Of a DNA stretch of 64,000 bases, positions 1 to 8,221 are shown one piece after another (position 1 is the stretch's first letter; the number at the start of each line of letters is the position of its first letter). The position numbers and the translations under genes were made by a program. The DNA is taken from contig NZ_JABCQI010000004.1 in assembly GCF_015244745.1 (NCBI RefSeq), forward strand, positions 124,001 to 188,000. The letters run 5' to 3'. The notes beneath the pieces were generated by a model. The model did no database searches. It was given only the letters and a program-made list of their open reading frames with translations, and was not told the origin of the DNA. The stretch is from Gluconobacter cadivus (GTDB lineage Bacteria; Pseudomonadota; Alphaproteobacteria; Acetobacterales; Acetobacteraceae).

Positions 1-162
1 GACGAGGGAGGCCGGCACCTTGCCCGGACGGAAGCCCGGAAGTTTGATCGTCTTGGCGACTTCAGCGAGTCGTGCATCGCGACGGGCCTGCAGGTCAGCA
101 GACGGGACAACGACGGTGAAGGCGCGCTTAAGTCCTTCGTTGAGCGTGGGCGTAACCTGCAT
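1..162 (-). CDS. tig: Trigger factor, N-terminal fragment (cut by window edge)
   Basis: Reading leftward from an ATG at 162, the first 54 codons begin MQVTPTLNEGLKRAF and contain the ribosome-docking signature region ending in GFRPGKVP. This matches the N-terminal ribosome-binding domain of trigger factor, the chaperone and prolyl isomerase that meets nascent chains at the L23 exit site. The rest of the gene (PPIase and C-terminal chaperone domains) lies beyond the left edge. It is transcribed away from tRNA-Leu, 59 bases upstream of its start. Identification rests on the short signature region only, but that motif is characteristic. Confidence 0.9.
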   Translation of the reverse strand, partial: MQVTPTLNEGLKRAFTVVVPSADLQARRDARLAEVAKTIKLPGFRPGKVPASLV

Positions 163-221
163 GAGCCAGGCGATCCTCTCGGTCGGTAGGTTGGTCAAAT
201 CTCTTTCTCGGGAAGCCGGGT

Positions 222-306
<85 letters not shown>

Positions 307-352
307 AGCGCTCGGCTTCCTGGCTCGTGTTACCGAACCTCGGAAGCGCGGC

Positions 353-380
353 CTTTAGCGCATGAAACGCGACTTCACAA
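353..380 (-). promoter_or_regulatory. Possible sigma70-type promoter of tRNA-Leu
   Basis: Minus-strand TTGTGA (375-380) and CTAAAG (353-358) are separated by 16 bases and sit about 45 bases before the tRNA 5' end. The -35 box overlaps the nnr stop codon. Similar -10 boxes (CTAAAC, CATAAG) precede the tRNA-Pro and tRNA-Ser genes in this window, which gives some support. Confidence 0.3.
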
Positions 381-1844
381 CAGGGAGCCGACCGCCTTTT
401 TGCGTCCGGCCTCCTGCGCAAGGCGTGTGGCGGTGGCACGGGCCGCCCCAAGAGGCAGGTCCAGATCTTCTGCCACAGGCCAGCCACCATGGGCTTTCCC
501 GGCCTCGATCCCGGCTTCTCCATGCAGCCAGACGCCTGCACAACAGCCTTCCCAGACGTCCATTCCCGCAGCGAGCAATGCAGCGATCACACCCGTTAGC
601 GTATCTCCCGAGCCTGCGGTCGCAAGAGCGGAAGACGCATGATTATTGATGGCAATCCGTCCGTCAGGGGCCGCGATAATGGTATCCGGCCCCTTCATGA
701 CAACGACGGCAGCAAGGCGTTTTGCCGCCATACGCGCCGCATCGAGGCGACTTCCTTCGACAGGCCCGAACAGTTTGCGAAACTCGCCGATATGCGGCGT
801 GATGGCTGCAACACCTTCCAGGCGGGACAGATCCTTCGCTCCCCAAGCCAGCGCCCCGGCATCGGCAATCACCGTACGACCGGCCTCCAGAAGCTGCGGC
901 AGGGTCGTTGCGGCTTCATTTTCGGTCAGGCCGGGCCCGCAGATCCACACTTTGCGCCGAGCATCTTCCAGCAGCTCGGAAAGCGGTTCAGCGTCCACAA
1001 CCAAACCGGGGGCGCCGAGTCGATAGGCTGGCGCCCCCTCGCCCGCTGAAATCCGGACCAGTCCCGCGCCGCTTCGTCGGGCCGCTGCCGCTGCAAGACG
1101 GGCCGCGCCCGGCATCTGGGCCCCACCACACAGACTGACGACCCCGCGACGATATTTGTAATCGCCCTCACCCGAGACGGGCAGGCTCCACAGGCCAGGA
1201 TCGTTATGCTGCACGGTCGGTGCAATTCCCTCCCATGCACGCTCAGGCATCCCAATATCGGCGCAGATCACTTCGCCACACAGACCAGCGCCCGGCTGCA
1301 GAACGTGGCCGGGACGTAAGCGCACAAAGGTCACGGTGAGGAGGCAATCGCGCGCCCGACCCAGAATTTCACCCGACGCACCCGAAACGCCGCTGGGCAC
1401 ATCGATCGCCACGACACGCCGAGCAGCGGCCAGTACGGAGGCGATCTCGTCCGAAACCGGTCGCTTCAGTCCCGAACCGAAGACCGCATCCACCACCAGA
1501 TCCGCCCGCTCCATTTCTTTAACCGAAAATGGAACCGTAAGGCCCGTCCATCGCGCAGCCATTTCCGCTGCTGGTGTTCCTGCCTTCGGACTGGAGAGTG
1601 CGGCCACACAGACCGGCCAGCCCTGATGCGCAAGATGGCGCGCAACGACATAACCATCGCTACCATTATTCCCCGGACCGCAGGCCACAGTGACACGACA
1701 GGGCGAAAATCGGCTTTGGATCACGCGGGCAACAGCCCACCCGGCATTTTCCATCAGAAGCGTGGAAGGCAAAATGCTGGCCGCCGCCCGATCCATCCGG
1801 TCACTTTCGTCTGGAAGAAGCAGTGCAAAAGGATGTCGGGACAT
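375..1844 (-). CDS. nnr: Bifunctional NAD(P)H-hydrate repair enzyme (epimerase + ADP-dependent dehydratase)
   Basis: This enzyme repairs NADHX and NADPHX, the hydrated forms of NAD(P)H. An N-terminal YjeF_N epimerase domain (about residues 1-210) interconverts the R and S epimers. A C-terminal ribokinase-like dehydratase (about 225-475) restores NAD(P)H using ADP or ATP. Visible motifs are GPGNNGSDG at 56-64 (normally GNNGGDG), a preceding NAG, and the nucleotide-site motif AGSGDTLTG near residue 430. The length of 489 aa is normal for the fused enzyme. An in-frame upstream ATG at 1892 exists, but the ATG at 1844 has AGGAGA ten bases before it and begins right at the domain. The gene diverges from the membrane-protein gene at 2027. 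Its end lies 68 bases before tRNA-Leu. Confidence 0.9.
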   Translation of the reverse strand: MSRHPFALLLPDESDRMDRAAASILPSTLLMENAGWAVARVIQSRFSPCRVTVACGPGNNGSDGYVVARHLAHQGWPVCVAALSSPKAGTPAAEMAARWTGLTVPFSVKEMERADLVVDAVFGSGLKRPVSDEIASVLAAARRVVAIDVPSGVSGASGEILGRARDCLLTVTFVRLRPGHVLQPGAGLCGEVICADIGMPERAWEGIAPTVQHNDPGLWSLPVSGEGDYKYRRGVVSLCGGAQMPGAARLAAAAARRSGAGLVRISAGEGAPAYRLGAPGLVVDAEPLSELLEDARRKVWICGPGLTENEAATTLPQLLEAGRTVIADAGALAWGAKDLSRLEGVAAITPHIGEFRKLFGPVEGSRLDAARMAAKRLAAVVVMKGPDTIIAAPDGRIAINNHASSALATAGSGDTLTGVIAALLAAGMDVWEGCCAGVWLHGEAGIEAGKAHGGWPVAEDLDLPLGAARATATRLAQEAGRKKAVGSLL

Positions 1845-2026
1845 ATCGGGGCAATCTCCTGTCGAACTCAGAACGCAAAGACCGAACCACATTTTGCGCC
1901 GCGCGGTTTACGATGACACTTTCGCAATCACTCTGGCGCAGAGAGGGCTGCGTCGGGTATTCAAGAGAAACGTATTTCGGGAATGATCTTTCCCTCTCTT
2001 TCAATTTTCAACCCTGACGAGAATCA

Positions 2027-2479
2027 ATGACAGGATCGATTATCTGGAGCCTAGTGCTCGCAATTCATGTGCTGTGCATGACTTACTGGGTTGGCGGGTC
2101 GATCTATTCGACACTGGTTGTCCGCTCCACGGTCGGACTGCTTGATCCCGGACCGCGCAATTCAGTTCTGCTTCAGGGCTATACACGCTTTTTCCGAGGG
2201 CTTTATCAGGTGGTACCCTTTTCCCTGCTGAGCGGCTGGGGACTGATTTTTCATGAAGGTGGCTTTGGCGCCGTGGCCTGGCCCGTCAATGCCATGCAGC
2301 TTCTGGGGCTGGTCATGGCGGCGGTGTTCATCCTGACCGTTCAGGGGCCATTCCGTCGGGCACGCCGGGCCATGCGTCCCCAGCAGGCCCTGTTCGACAC
2401 GCTGCGCAGCCGCACCGCGATCATGGCGGGGCTGGGTGTTCTGACCATCCTTGTCGCAGCAATGGCACGCGGCATCTGA
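2027..2479 (+). CDS. Small four-helix membrane protein, CopD-like
   Basis: This is a 150-aa protein with four predicted membrane segments (about residues 5-25, 60-80, 85-105 and 130-148). The motif AIHVLCMTYWVGGS in the first helix resembles the His-containing start of CopD-family and related integral membrane proteins. A basic loop (RRARRAM) follows the third helix. No enzyme motif is seen. It is the first gene rightward of the divergent nnr promoter region, and its end overlaps the longest possible reading of the helicase gene. Function is not known. CopD kinship is suggested only by the first helix and the size. Confidence 0.55.
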   Translation: MTGSIIWSLVLAIHVLCMTYWVGGSIYSTLVVRSTVGLLDPGPRNSVLLQGYTRFFRGLYQVVPFSLLSGWGLIFHEGGFGAVAWPVNAMQLLGLVMAAVFILTVQGPFRRARRAMRPQQALFDTLRSRTAIMAGLGVLTILVAAMARGI

Positions 2480-2636
2480 AATCGTATGCGATACGGCGCT
2501 TTTGGGGCCGTATCGCTTGCCATTTCTGCCATTTATCGATAACGCACCAGATTATAGCTGCGGGTCACTGCCCCGCCCTCAACTCCGGCCCGCACCTGTT
2601 GGGGTGCGCACCGTCAACGAGAGTCTCGAGAGTCAT

Positions 2637-4979
2637 TTGAGCGCGAAAACGACCTCCGGTCCTTCCAAATCCCGTACGACTGCCACCCCCAAACGTGGTC
2701 GCCCTCCCGCTTCGCGCAGTGCCGCAGCCGAGGTTTCCCCGACGCCTGCCGATGACGGCGATACGTCTGCGACACCGCAAGCCCCTGCTGCCAAGGCCCC
2801 GCGAGCCCGACGCTCAAAAACCGCAGCTCCTGCAACCCCGGATAAGACGGAGGCTGCAAAGCCCGTCACGCGTCGCGCCCGCAAGGTGACATCTCCGGCT
2901 GTTGAGACTGTAACCGAGGCCGAAGCTCCTGTTGCCAAATCTGCCGTTCGCCGCAAGAAGACTGCTGCTGAACCTGAGGCAATCAGTGAAACAGCCCCTG
3001 CCCCCCGCCGTAAGCGTTCCGCGAAAGTGGCGGATGAGACGGTAGCTGAGGCAGCGCCCAAACGTCGTGGCCGCCCGCGCAAGGTTGCGCTTGTAGAGCA
3101 GCCTGAATTGGAAGTCCTGGCGGAAGAAACTCCGAAGCCTGTCGAAGCTCCGCGTCGCCGCGGTCGGCCCCGCAAAACGGACGTAGTCGCCACGGCCGCT
3201 CCCGTGGAAAAACCTGACGCCAAAAAGACAGAGAAGAAAGCCCGCACGACCCGTCGCAAGACCTCTGCTCCGGTTGAAGAAATCGCCGCGCCTGTCGTCG
3301 AAGAAAAGGCCGCCTTGGCCGCTGAACCGACCAAGAGCGAAAAAGCTCCGGTCCGGCGGCGTCGCACTAAGGCTGTTGTTACAGAACCCACCGTCGCCGC
3401 TGAAGACAGTGTCGAACTCCCCGCCGTCGCTGAGACTGTCGTGATCGCCGAGGCTTCTTCCGACAAGCCCCTCTTTGCCGATCTGGGTCTTGGCGAGCCA
3501 ATCATGCGCGCCATTGATGAACTGGGGTACGAGCACCCCACCCCCATTCAGGCACAGGCTATTCCTGAAGTCCTGAAAGGCCATGACGTTCTGGGCGTCG
3601 CGCAGACCGGCACCGGCAAGACCGCTTCTTTCACACTGCCGATGCTTCAGAAGCTCTCCGGATCGCGTGCCCGCGCCCGGATGCCGCGTTCGCTGATCCT
3701 TGAGCCGACGCGTGAACTGGCTTTGCAGGTCGCGGAGAATTTCAAGCTCTATGGCAAACACCTACGCCTGACGCATGCGCTGCTGATCGGCGGCGAAAGC
3801 ATGGCCGAACAGCGCGATGTCCTGAACCGGGGCGTCGACGTACTGATCGCAACGCCGGGACGCCTACTCGATCTGTTCGGCCGGGGCGGCCTGCTCCTGA
3901 CGCAGACCAGCACACTTGTGATCGACGAAGCCGACCGTATGCTGGATATGGGCTTTATCCCCGATATCGAGAAAATCGTCGGGCTGCTGCCACCCCATCG
4001 CCAGACATTGTTCTTCTCCGCCACAATGGCTCCGGAAATCCGCCGTCTGGCAGATGCTTTCCTGCGTCACCCGGCTGAAATTACGGTCTCGCGTCAGTCT
4101 TCCGTCGCTGCGACCATCGAAGAAGCTCTGGTGATCGTGCCGGAGGACGAAAAGCGTCGCACCCTCAAAAAGCTGCTGCGTCGTGAAAACGTCCAGAGCG
4201 CGATCGTGTTCTGCAACCGCAAACGCGATGTGGACATGATCCAGCAGTATCTGACCAAGCACGGCATAGAGGCTGGACATCTGCACGGAGATCTGGCCCA
4301 GTCGCTGCGCTTCTCGACGCTTGAGCGTTTTCGTTCCGGGGAACTGAAGTTTCTGATCTGCTCGGATGTGGCGGCTCGCGGTATCGACATCGGCGGCCTG
4401 TCACATGTCTTTAACTATGACCTGCCATTCAATGCCGAAGATTACGTCCACCGGATCGGACGCACCGGACGTGCTGGCAAGGAAGGCCACGCTTTCAGTC
4501 TGGCATCGCCGCGCGATCGCAGACTCCTTGAGGCGATCGAGACCCTGACGGGTAAGGTCATTGCACGCCCTGCGCTCGAAGGGATCACAACTGTTGACTG
4601 GGCTCCGGAAGACGGCGAACGCCGCCCGACAGAAGCCACTCCTGCGCCGCAGGAATCCTCAGAAGACGGCGAACACCGTGCACGCAAGCGTCGTCGGGGT
4701 GGTCGCAAACGCAACCGTGGCGACCGTGAGGAAAACGAGAGCATTCAGCAGGCAACTCCTGTTGCCGTCCCGCCTTCCGTCTCCGTGATCGAAGCTCCTG
4801 TGAGCCATCGCTCGGTTGAGCTGGCGCCCGCATTCGAAAACGATGGCCCGAAGACCGGCTTTGGTGGAGATACACCGGCCTTCATGCTGGTTCCGCGCCG
4901 TCGGAAAATCATGGTGTCCGGTGACACCGATCTCGCTGCTCCTGTTCAGCATGATGGACGCCATTACGGTAATGAATGA
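2637..4979 (+). CDS. DEAD-box RNA helicase (RhlE-like) with AT-hook-like N-terminal extension
   Basis: The helicase core starts about 280 residues in. It shows a Q motif (PTPIQAQAIP), motif I AQTGTGKT, PTRELALQV, TPGRLLDL, VIDEADRML, SATMAPE, the motif V/VI region SDVAARGIDIGG and HRIGRTGRAG. This is an ATP-dependent RNA helicase of the RhlE/DeaD type. The N-terminal extension is Ala/Lys/Pro-rich and holds three GRP-centred basic motifs: KRGRPP at 2691-2708, KRRGRPRK at 3060-3083 and RRRGRPRK at 3153-3176. The C-terminal tail is also basic (KRRRGGRKRNR). The start is uncertain. The frame is open from ATG 2451, which overlaps the upstream gene. GTG 2604 and TTG 2637 are the candidates in the intergenic space, and TTG 2637 is chosen because repetitive basic sequence starts there. 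The end overlaps the next start by 8 bases. Confidence 0.85.
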   Translation: MSAKTTSGPSKSRTTATPKRGRPPASRSAAAEVSPTPADDGDTSATPQAPAAKAPRARRSKTAAPATPDKTEAAKPVTRRARKVTSPAVETVTEAEAPVAKSAVRRKKTAAEPEAISETAPAPRRKRSAKVADETVAEAAPKRRGRPRKVALVEQPELEVLAEETPKPVEAPRRRGRPRKTDVVATAAPVEKPDAKKTEKKARTTRRKTSAPVEEIAAPVVEEKAALAAEPTKSEKAPVRRRRTKAVVTEPTVAAEDSVELPAVAETVVIAEASSDKPLFADLGLGEPIMRAIDELGYEHPTPIQAQAIPEVLKGHDVLGVAQTGTGKTASFTLPMLQKLSGSRARARMPRSLILEPTRELALQVAENFKLYGKHLRLTHALLIGGESMAEQRDVLNRGVDVLIATPGRLLDLFGRGGLLLTQTSTLVIDEADRMLDMGFIPDIEKIVGLLPPHRQTLFFSATMAPEIRRLADAFLRHPAEITVSRQSSVAATIEEALVIVPEDEKRRTLKKLLRRENVQSAIVFCNRKRDVDMIQQYLTKHGIEAGHLHGDLAQSLRFSTLERFRSGELKFLICSDVAARGIDIGGLSHVFNYDLPFNAEDYVHRIGRTGRAGKEGHAFSLASPRDRRLLEAIETLTGKVIARPALEGITTVDWAPEDGERRPTEATPAPQESSEDGEHRARKRRRGGRKRNRGDREENESIQQATPVAVPPSVSVIEAPVSHRSVELAPAFENDGPKTGFGGDTPAFMLVPRRRKIMVSGDTDLAAPVQHDGRHYGNE

Positions 4980-6297
4980 AACCTTAACCGGAGTTGCAGA
5001 ACTCCGGATTGAAGGACTGGGTGCGGCAGGCGACGGCGTTGCGCATCTTGATGGCCAGAGCGTCTTCATCCCGGGTACCTTGCCCGGAGAAGAGGTTCGG
5101 GTCCGCCTTGCTTCCGGCCACCCTGAACTGATTGATATCGTTCATCCATCTCCTGAGCGCGTAACGCCGCCCTGCGACCTGTTTGGTGAATGCGGCGGCT
5201 GTGCATTGCAGCACCTTTCCCTCCCGGCCCTGCTGGAGTGGAAATCGCAGCGCGTCCTCCATGCCCTGACAGCCGCAGGTTTCACCGATCTGCCGCCTGC
5301 ACGGATGTTCCAGACTGCGCCTAAAACACGGCGACGGATGGATTTTGCTGTCCAACGCGTGCCGGGTGGCGTGATTATCGGGCTGCATCGCCGCAACGGT
5401 GACCCTGTGGACATGACGGAATGTCACGTCCTGCACCCTGCGATTTTCGAGCTTCTGACGCCATTGCGTGAAGTTCTTGGAAGTCTGGGAGCCCTGACGA
5501 GTCGCGGAAGCCTGATGATCAACCTGCTCGACAGCGGACCGGATCTGACACTTCAGACCCCTGCCCCACTGACCAGCGCAGACCGCACCAAACTGGCGGC
5601 CTTCGCACGCGAACATCATCTGTCCCGCATTTCCTGGCAGGACCCGAAAGATCAGGGAATCGAGACCGTCGCCCATTCTGGAGCCGTGCGGGAAGAGTTT
5701 GGCGGGGTAGCCGTCTCGCCACCACCTTCTGCATTCCTTCAGGCAACGGCGGATGCCGAAAAGGCCATTGTCACGGCCGTTCTGGATGGTCTGCCGTCGC
5801 TGAACAAAAAAGACGTAACGGTCGAACTGTTTGCCGGCTGTGGAACGCTCACCTTTCCGATGTCGGAAAAAGGGCGCGTCATGGCTTATGAGGGTAATCT
5901 GGCCGCCGCAAACTGCCTCAAGACGGCAGCGGGTGGCCGACGCGTGGATGGTTTTCATCGGGATCTGGGGCGCCAGCCACTTCTGCCGCATGATCTGAAA
6001 TCAACACGGGCTGTTGTGCTCGATCCGCCTTATGCAGGTGCGGGCGCACAGACTGTGCCTCTGGCAAAATCTGCCGTCCCGGACATCGTTTATGTAAGCT
6101 GCAACCCTGCTGCCCTTGAAAAAGACGGCAGAGTGCTTTGGAACGCAGGTTTTTCAGTCATTGGCCTGACAATTGTGGACCAATTCCTGTGGTCCACAGA
6201 AGTCGAAGCGGTTGTTGTGCTGTCGCGGGATGCGAAGCGGATCAAACGTGAAAGCTCTCGCCGCAACCGCAACGACCCTTCTCGTTCGGATTCCTGA
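4972..6297 (+). CDS. 23S rRNA (uracil-5-)-methyltransferase, RlmD/TrmA family
   Basis: This is a 441-aa SAM-dependent RNA m5U methyltransferase. It has an N-terminal TRAM-like region, then Fe-S ligand cysteines C68, C74 and C77 (CDLFGECGGC). The C-terminal methyltransferase has the SAM loop LFAGCGTLTF, LDPPYAGA, and the catalytic cysteine C377 in VSCNPAAL. The start ATG 4972 overlaps the helicase stop (ATGAATGA), indicating translational coupling. An in-frame ATG at 4816 would extend it into the helicase gene and is unlikely. The last 56 bases overlap the 3' end of sufA on the opposite strand. Whether the target is U1939, U747 or another site cannot be read from the sequence. Confidence 0.85.
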   Translation: MNETLTGVAELRIEGLGAAGDGVAHLDGQSVFIPGTLPGEEVRVRLASGHPELIDIVHPSPERVTPPCDLFGECGGCALQHLSLPALLEWKSQRVLHALTAAGFTDLPPARMFQTAPKTRRRMDFAVQRVPGGVIIGLHRRNGDPVDMTECHVLHPAIFELLTPLREVLGSLGALTSRGSLMINLLDSGPDLTLQTPAPLTSADRTKLAAFAREHHLSRISWQDPKDQGIETVAHSGAVREEFGGVAVSPPPSAFLQATADAEKAIVTAVLDGLPSLNKKDVTVELFAGCGTLTFPMSEKGRVMAYEGNLAAANCLKTAAGGRRVDGFHRDLGRQPLLPHDLKSTRAVVLDPPYAGAGAQTVPLAKSAVPDIVYVSCNPAALEKDGRVLWNAGFSVIGLTIVDQFLWSTEVEAVVVLSRDAKRIKRESSRRNRNDPSRSDS

Positions 6298-6598
6298 ACG
6301 TAAAACCGGATTCGAGGTCTTTGACCTCGTAGTCCATGACAGTACCAGTCAGGAACAGGGTGGCCTTGCGATCCACCAGCAGGGTCACGCCCTGATCCTC
6401 GACCCGCTCATCGGCGGGTTGCGGCTCTGTCACGAAATTCATTTCGTAAGACAGACCCGAGCATCCACGCGTTCCTACGCTGATCCGGAGAAGCTGTCCC
6501 TGATGAGAGCCTTCATAAAGAGCTTTCAGACGCTTGGCAGCCTGATCAGAAACGCTCATGAGCGCAGGCAGAGGACGGCGCGTTGCAACATCGGACAT
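6242..6598 (-). CDS. sufA: A-type Fe-S cluster carrier (HesB/IscA family), last gene of the suf operon
   Basis: This is a 118-aa HesB/IscA/ErpA-family scaffold or carrier that passes Fe-S clusters to apo-proteins. The three conserved cysteines are present: C46 in GTRGCSGLSY, and C110 and C112 in the C-terminal CGCGESF. The ATG at 6598 follows the sufT stop by 16 bases. A longer frame from 6646 would overlap sufT and is not favoured. The last 56 bases, which include the CxC codons, overlap the end of the convergent methyltransferase gene. Position in the suf operon favours SufA over ErpA, but the sequence alone does not separate them. Confidence 0.88.
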   Translation of the reverse strand: MSDVATRRPLPALMSVSDQAAKRLKALYEGSHQGQLLRISVGTRGCSGLSYEMNFVTEPQPADERVEDQGVTLLVDRKATLFLTGTVMDYEVKDLESGFTFRNPNEKGRCGCGESFHV

Positions 6599-6614
6599 GA
6601 TGGTTTTCCCCGGA

Positions 6615-6983
6615 TCAGAACATGTTAAGGGCAAGACGGGCATCATCGCTCATACGGCTCATGTCCCACGGCGGATCCCAGACGATTTCGATCGTCGCCT
6701 GACTGACGTCCGGCACATGAGAGACGGCATCACGCACCATCTCGGGAAGTTCCTGCGCGCTGGGGCAATTGGGCGCCGTCAGCGTCATCTCCATATGGAC
6801 GCGGCCGTCGTCATGCAGATCGATGGCGTAGATCAGGCCGAGTTCATAGACATTCACCGGAATTTCCGGGTCATAAACCGTGGCAATAGCGGCAATGACC
6901 GCGTCCTGATCAGGCGCAGTTCGGGTGGCCGGAACGCAGGCTGTGTCTTCAGTGGTGGGGATATCGGTCATGGCTTCACTCAT
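6615..6983 (-). CDS. sufT: SUF-associated MIP18/DUF59 protein SufT
   Basis: This 122-aa MIP18/DUF59-family protein supports maturation of Fe-S proteins. Signature elements are DPEIPVNVYELGLIY near residues 38-52 and TAPNCPSAQELP, with the conserved cysteine C73. The first 25 residues are a variable extension. The start ATG at 6983 overlaps the sufS stop (ATGA), so the two are translationally coupled. This position between sufS and sufA is usual in alphaproteobacterial suf operons. Confidence 0.9.
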   Translation of the reverse strand: MSEAMTDIPTTEDTACVPATRTAPDQDAVIAAIATVYDPEIPVNVYELGLIYAIDLHDDGRVHMEMTLTAPNCPSAQELPEMVRDAVSHVPDVSQATIEIVWDPPWDMSRMSDDARLALNMF

Positions 6984-8221
6984 GTGAGCATCATCCGGGC
7001 CCGTTCAAGACCCTCGATAAACGTGTCGATTTCATCGGTCGTGGTATAGATGCCAAAACTGGCGCGCGCTGTTGCCTGCACGCCCAAACGGCGAACTAGC
7101 GGCTCCGCACAATGCTGTCCCGCACGGATGGCAATCCCAAGCTGATCGAGCAATGTCGCCAGATCATGCGGGTGTGCACCATCCATAATGAAGGAAATCA
7201 CGCCACCACGCTCCGCAGGTTCACCCAGAACATGCAGACTGTTGATTGCGCGCATTTTTTCCAATGCGTAGCGGGTAAGTTCCGCTTCATGACGGGAGAT
7301 CGCCTCATAGCCGATCTCTTCCACGAAGCGCACGGCAGCCCCGAGGCCGATTGTTTCCAGAATGGCCGGTGTGCCGGCTTCGAACTTGTGCGGAACATGC
7401 GCCCATGTCGCGCGCTCGAACGAGACGTTCTCGATCATGTCACCGCCGCCCATGAACGGCGGCATAGCGTCCAGAAGCTCCATCTTGCCCCAAAGCACAC
7501 CGATGCCTGTGGGACCATAGAGCTTGTGCCCGGTGAAGGTGAAGAAATCCGCGCCAAGCTCCTGCACATCAATCCTGCGATGCACGACGGACTGCGATCC
7601 ATCCAGCAGGATGCGCGCGCCATAAGCGTGAGCAATGTCCGTCAACTTGCGGGCCGGGGTAATCGTTCCGAGCACATTGGACATATGCGTGACGGCCACA
7701 AGCGCCACTTTGCCATCCGACAGGAGCGCCTCATAGGCATCGAGATCAATGTCGCCAGCGTCATTGATGGGCGCGACACGCAGATCAATCCCCGCCCGGT
7801 CCCGCAGCATGAGCCAGGGCACGATATTGGCGTGATGTTCCAGTTCGGAAATCAGAACCGCCTGCCCTGGTTTCAGCAGACTGCCGAAACTGTGGGCCAC
7901 GAGGTTGATGGCCTCGGTACTGTTGCGGGTAAAGACAATTTCGCGATGATCGGGCGCATTGAGAAGGCGGGCAACGTCATGACGGGCGCGCTCATAGGCT
8001 TCTGTCGTGCGCTCGCTCATCCAGTGCAGGCCGCGATGGATATTGGCATATTGATGATACGCCGCATCTCGCATGGCCTCGATCACGACATCCGGCTTCT
8101 GGGACGAGGCCGCGCTGTCGAGAAAAACCAGCGGGCGGCCATGAACGGTTTCGTTCAGGATCGGAAAATGAGCGCGGATTTCAGCCGTGGTTTTTCCGGG
8201 CGAGGGGCTGCTGCCGGTCAT
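6980..8221 (-). CDS. sufS: Cysteine desulfurase SufS
   Basis: This is a 413-aa group II cysteine desulfurase. It is PLP-dependent and removes sulfur from cysteine as a persulfide for cluster assembly on SufBCD. The PLP lysine is K233 in TFTGHKLYGP, a conserved histidine is in ELEHHAN (about 129-130), and the persulfide cysteine is C371 in IRAGQHCAEP (usually RAGHHCA). Stop/start overlaps of 4 bases exist on both sides, with sufD and sufT. No sufE or sufU partner, which normally activates group II desulfurases, is encoded in this operon. Confidence 0.95.
   Translation of the reverse strand: MTGSSPSPGKTTAEIRAHFPILNETVHGRPLVFLDSAASSQKPDVVIEAMRDAAYHQYANIHRGLHWMSERTTEAYERARHDVARLLNAPDHREIVFTRNSTEAINLVAHSFGSLLKPGQAVLISELEHHANIVPWLMLRDRAGIDLRVAPINDAGDIDLDAYEALLSDGKVALVAVTHMSNVLGTITPARKLTDIAHAYGARILLDGSQSVVHRRIDVQELGADFFTFTGHKLYGPTGIGVLWGKMELLDAMPPFMGGGDMIENVSFERATWAHVPHKFEAGTPAILETIGLGAAVRFVEEIGYEAISRHEAELTRYALEKMRAINSLHVLGEPAERGGVISFIMDGAHPHDLATLLDQLGIAIRAGQHCAEPLVRRLGVQATARASFGIYTTTDEIDTFIEGLERARMMLT

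Noticed and set aside
2633-3761. Two long minus-strand frames opposite the helicase N-terminus (304 and 315 aa)
   Set aside because: They are Ser/Ala/Arg-rich mirror images of the repetitive basic extension, and the plus-strand frame contains the intact helicase motifs.
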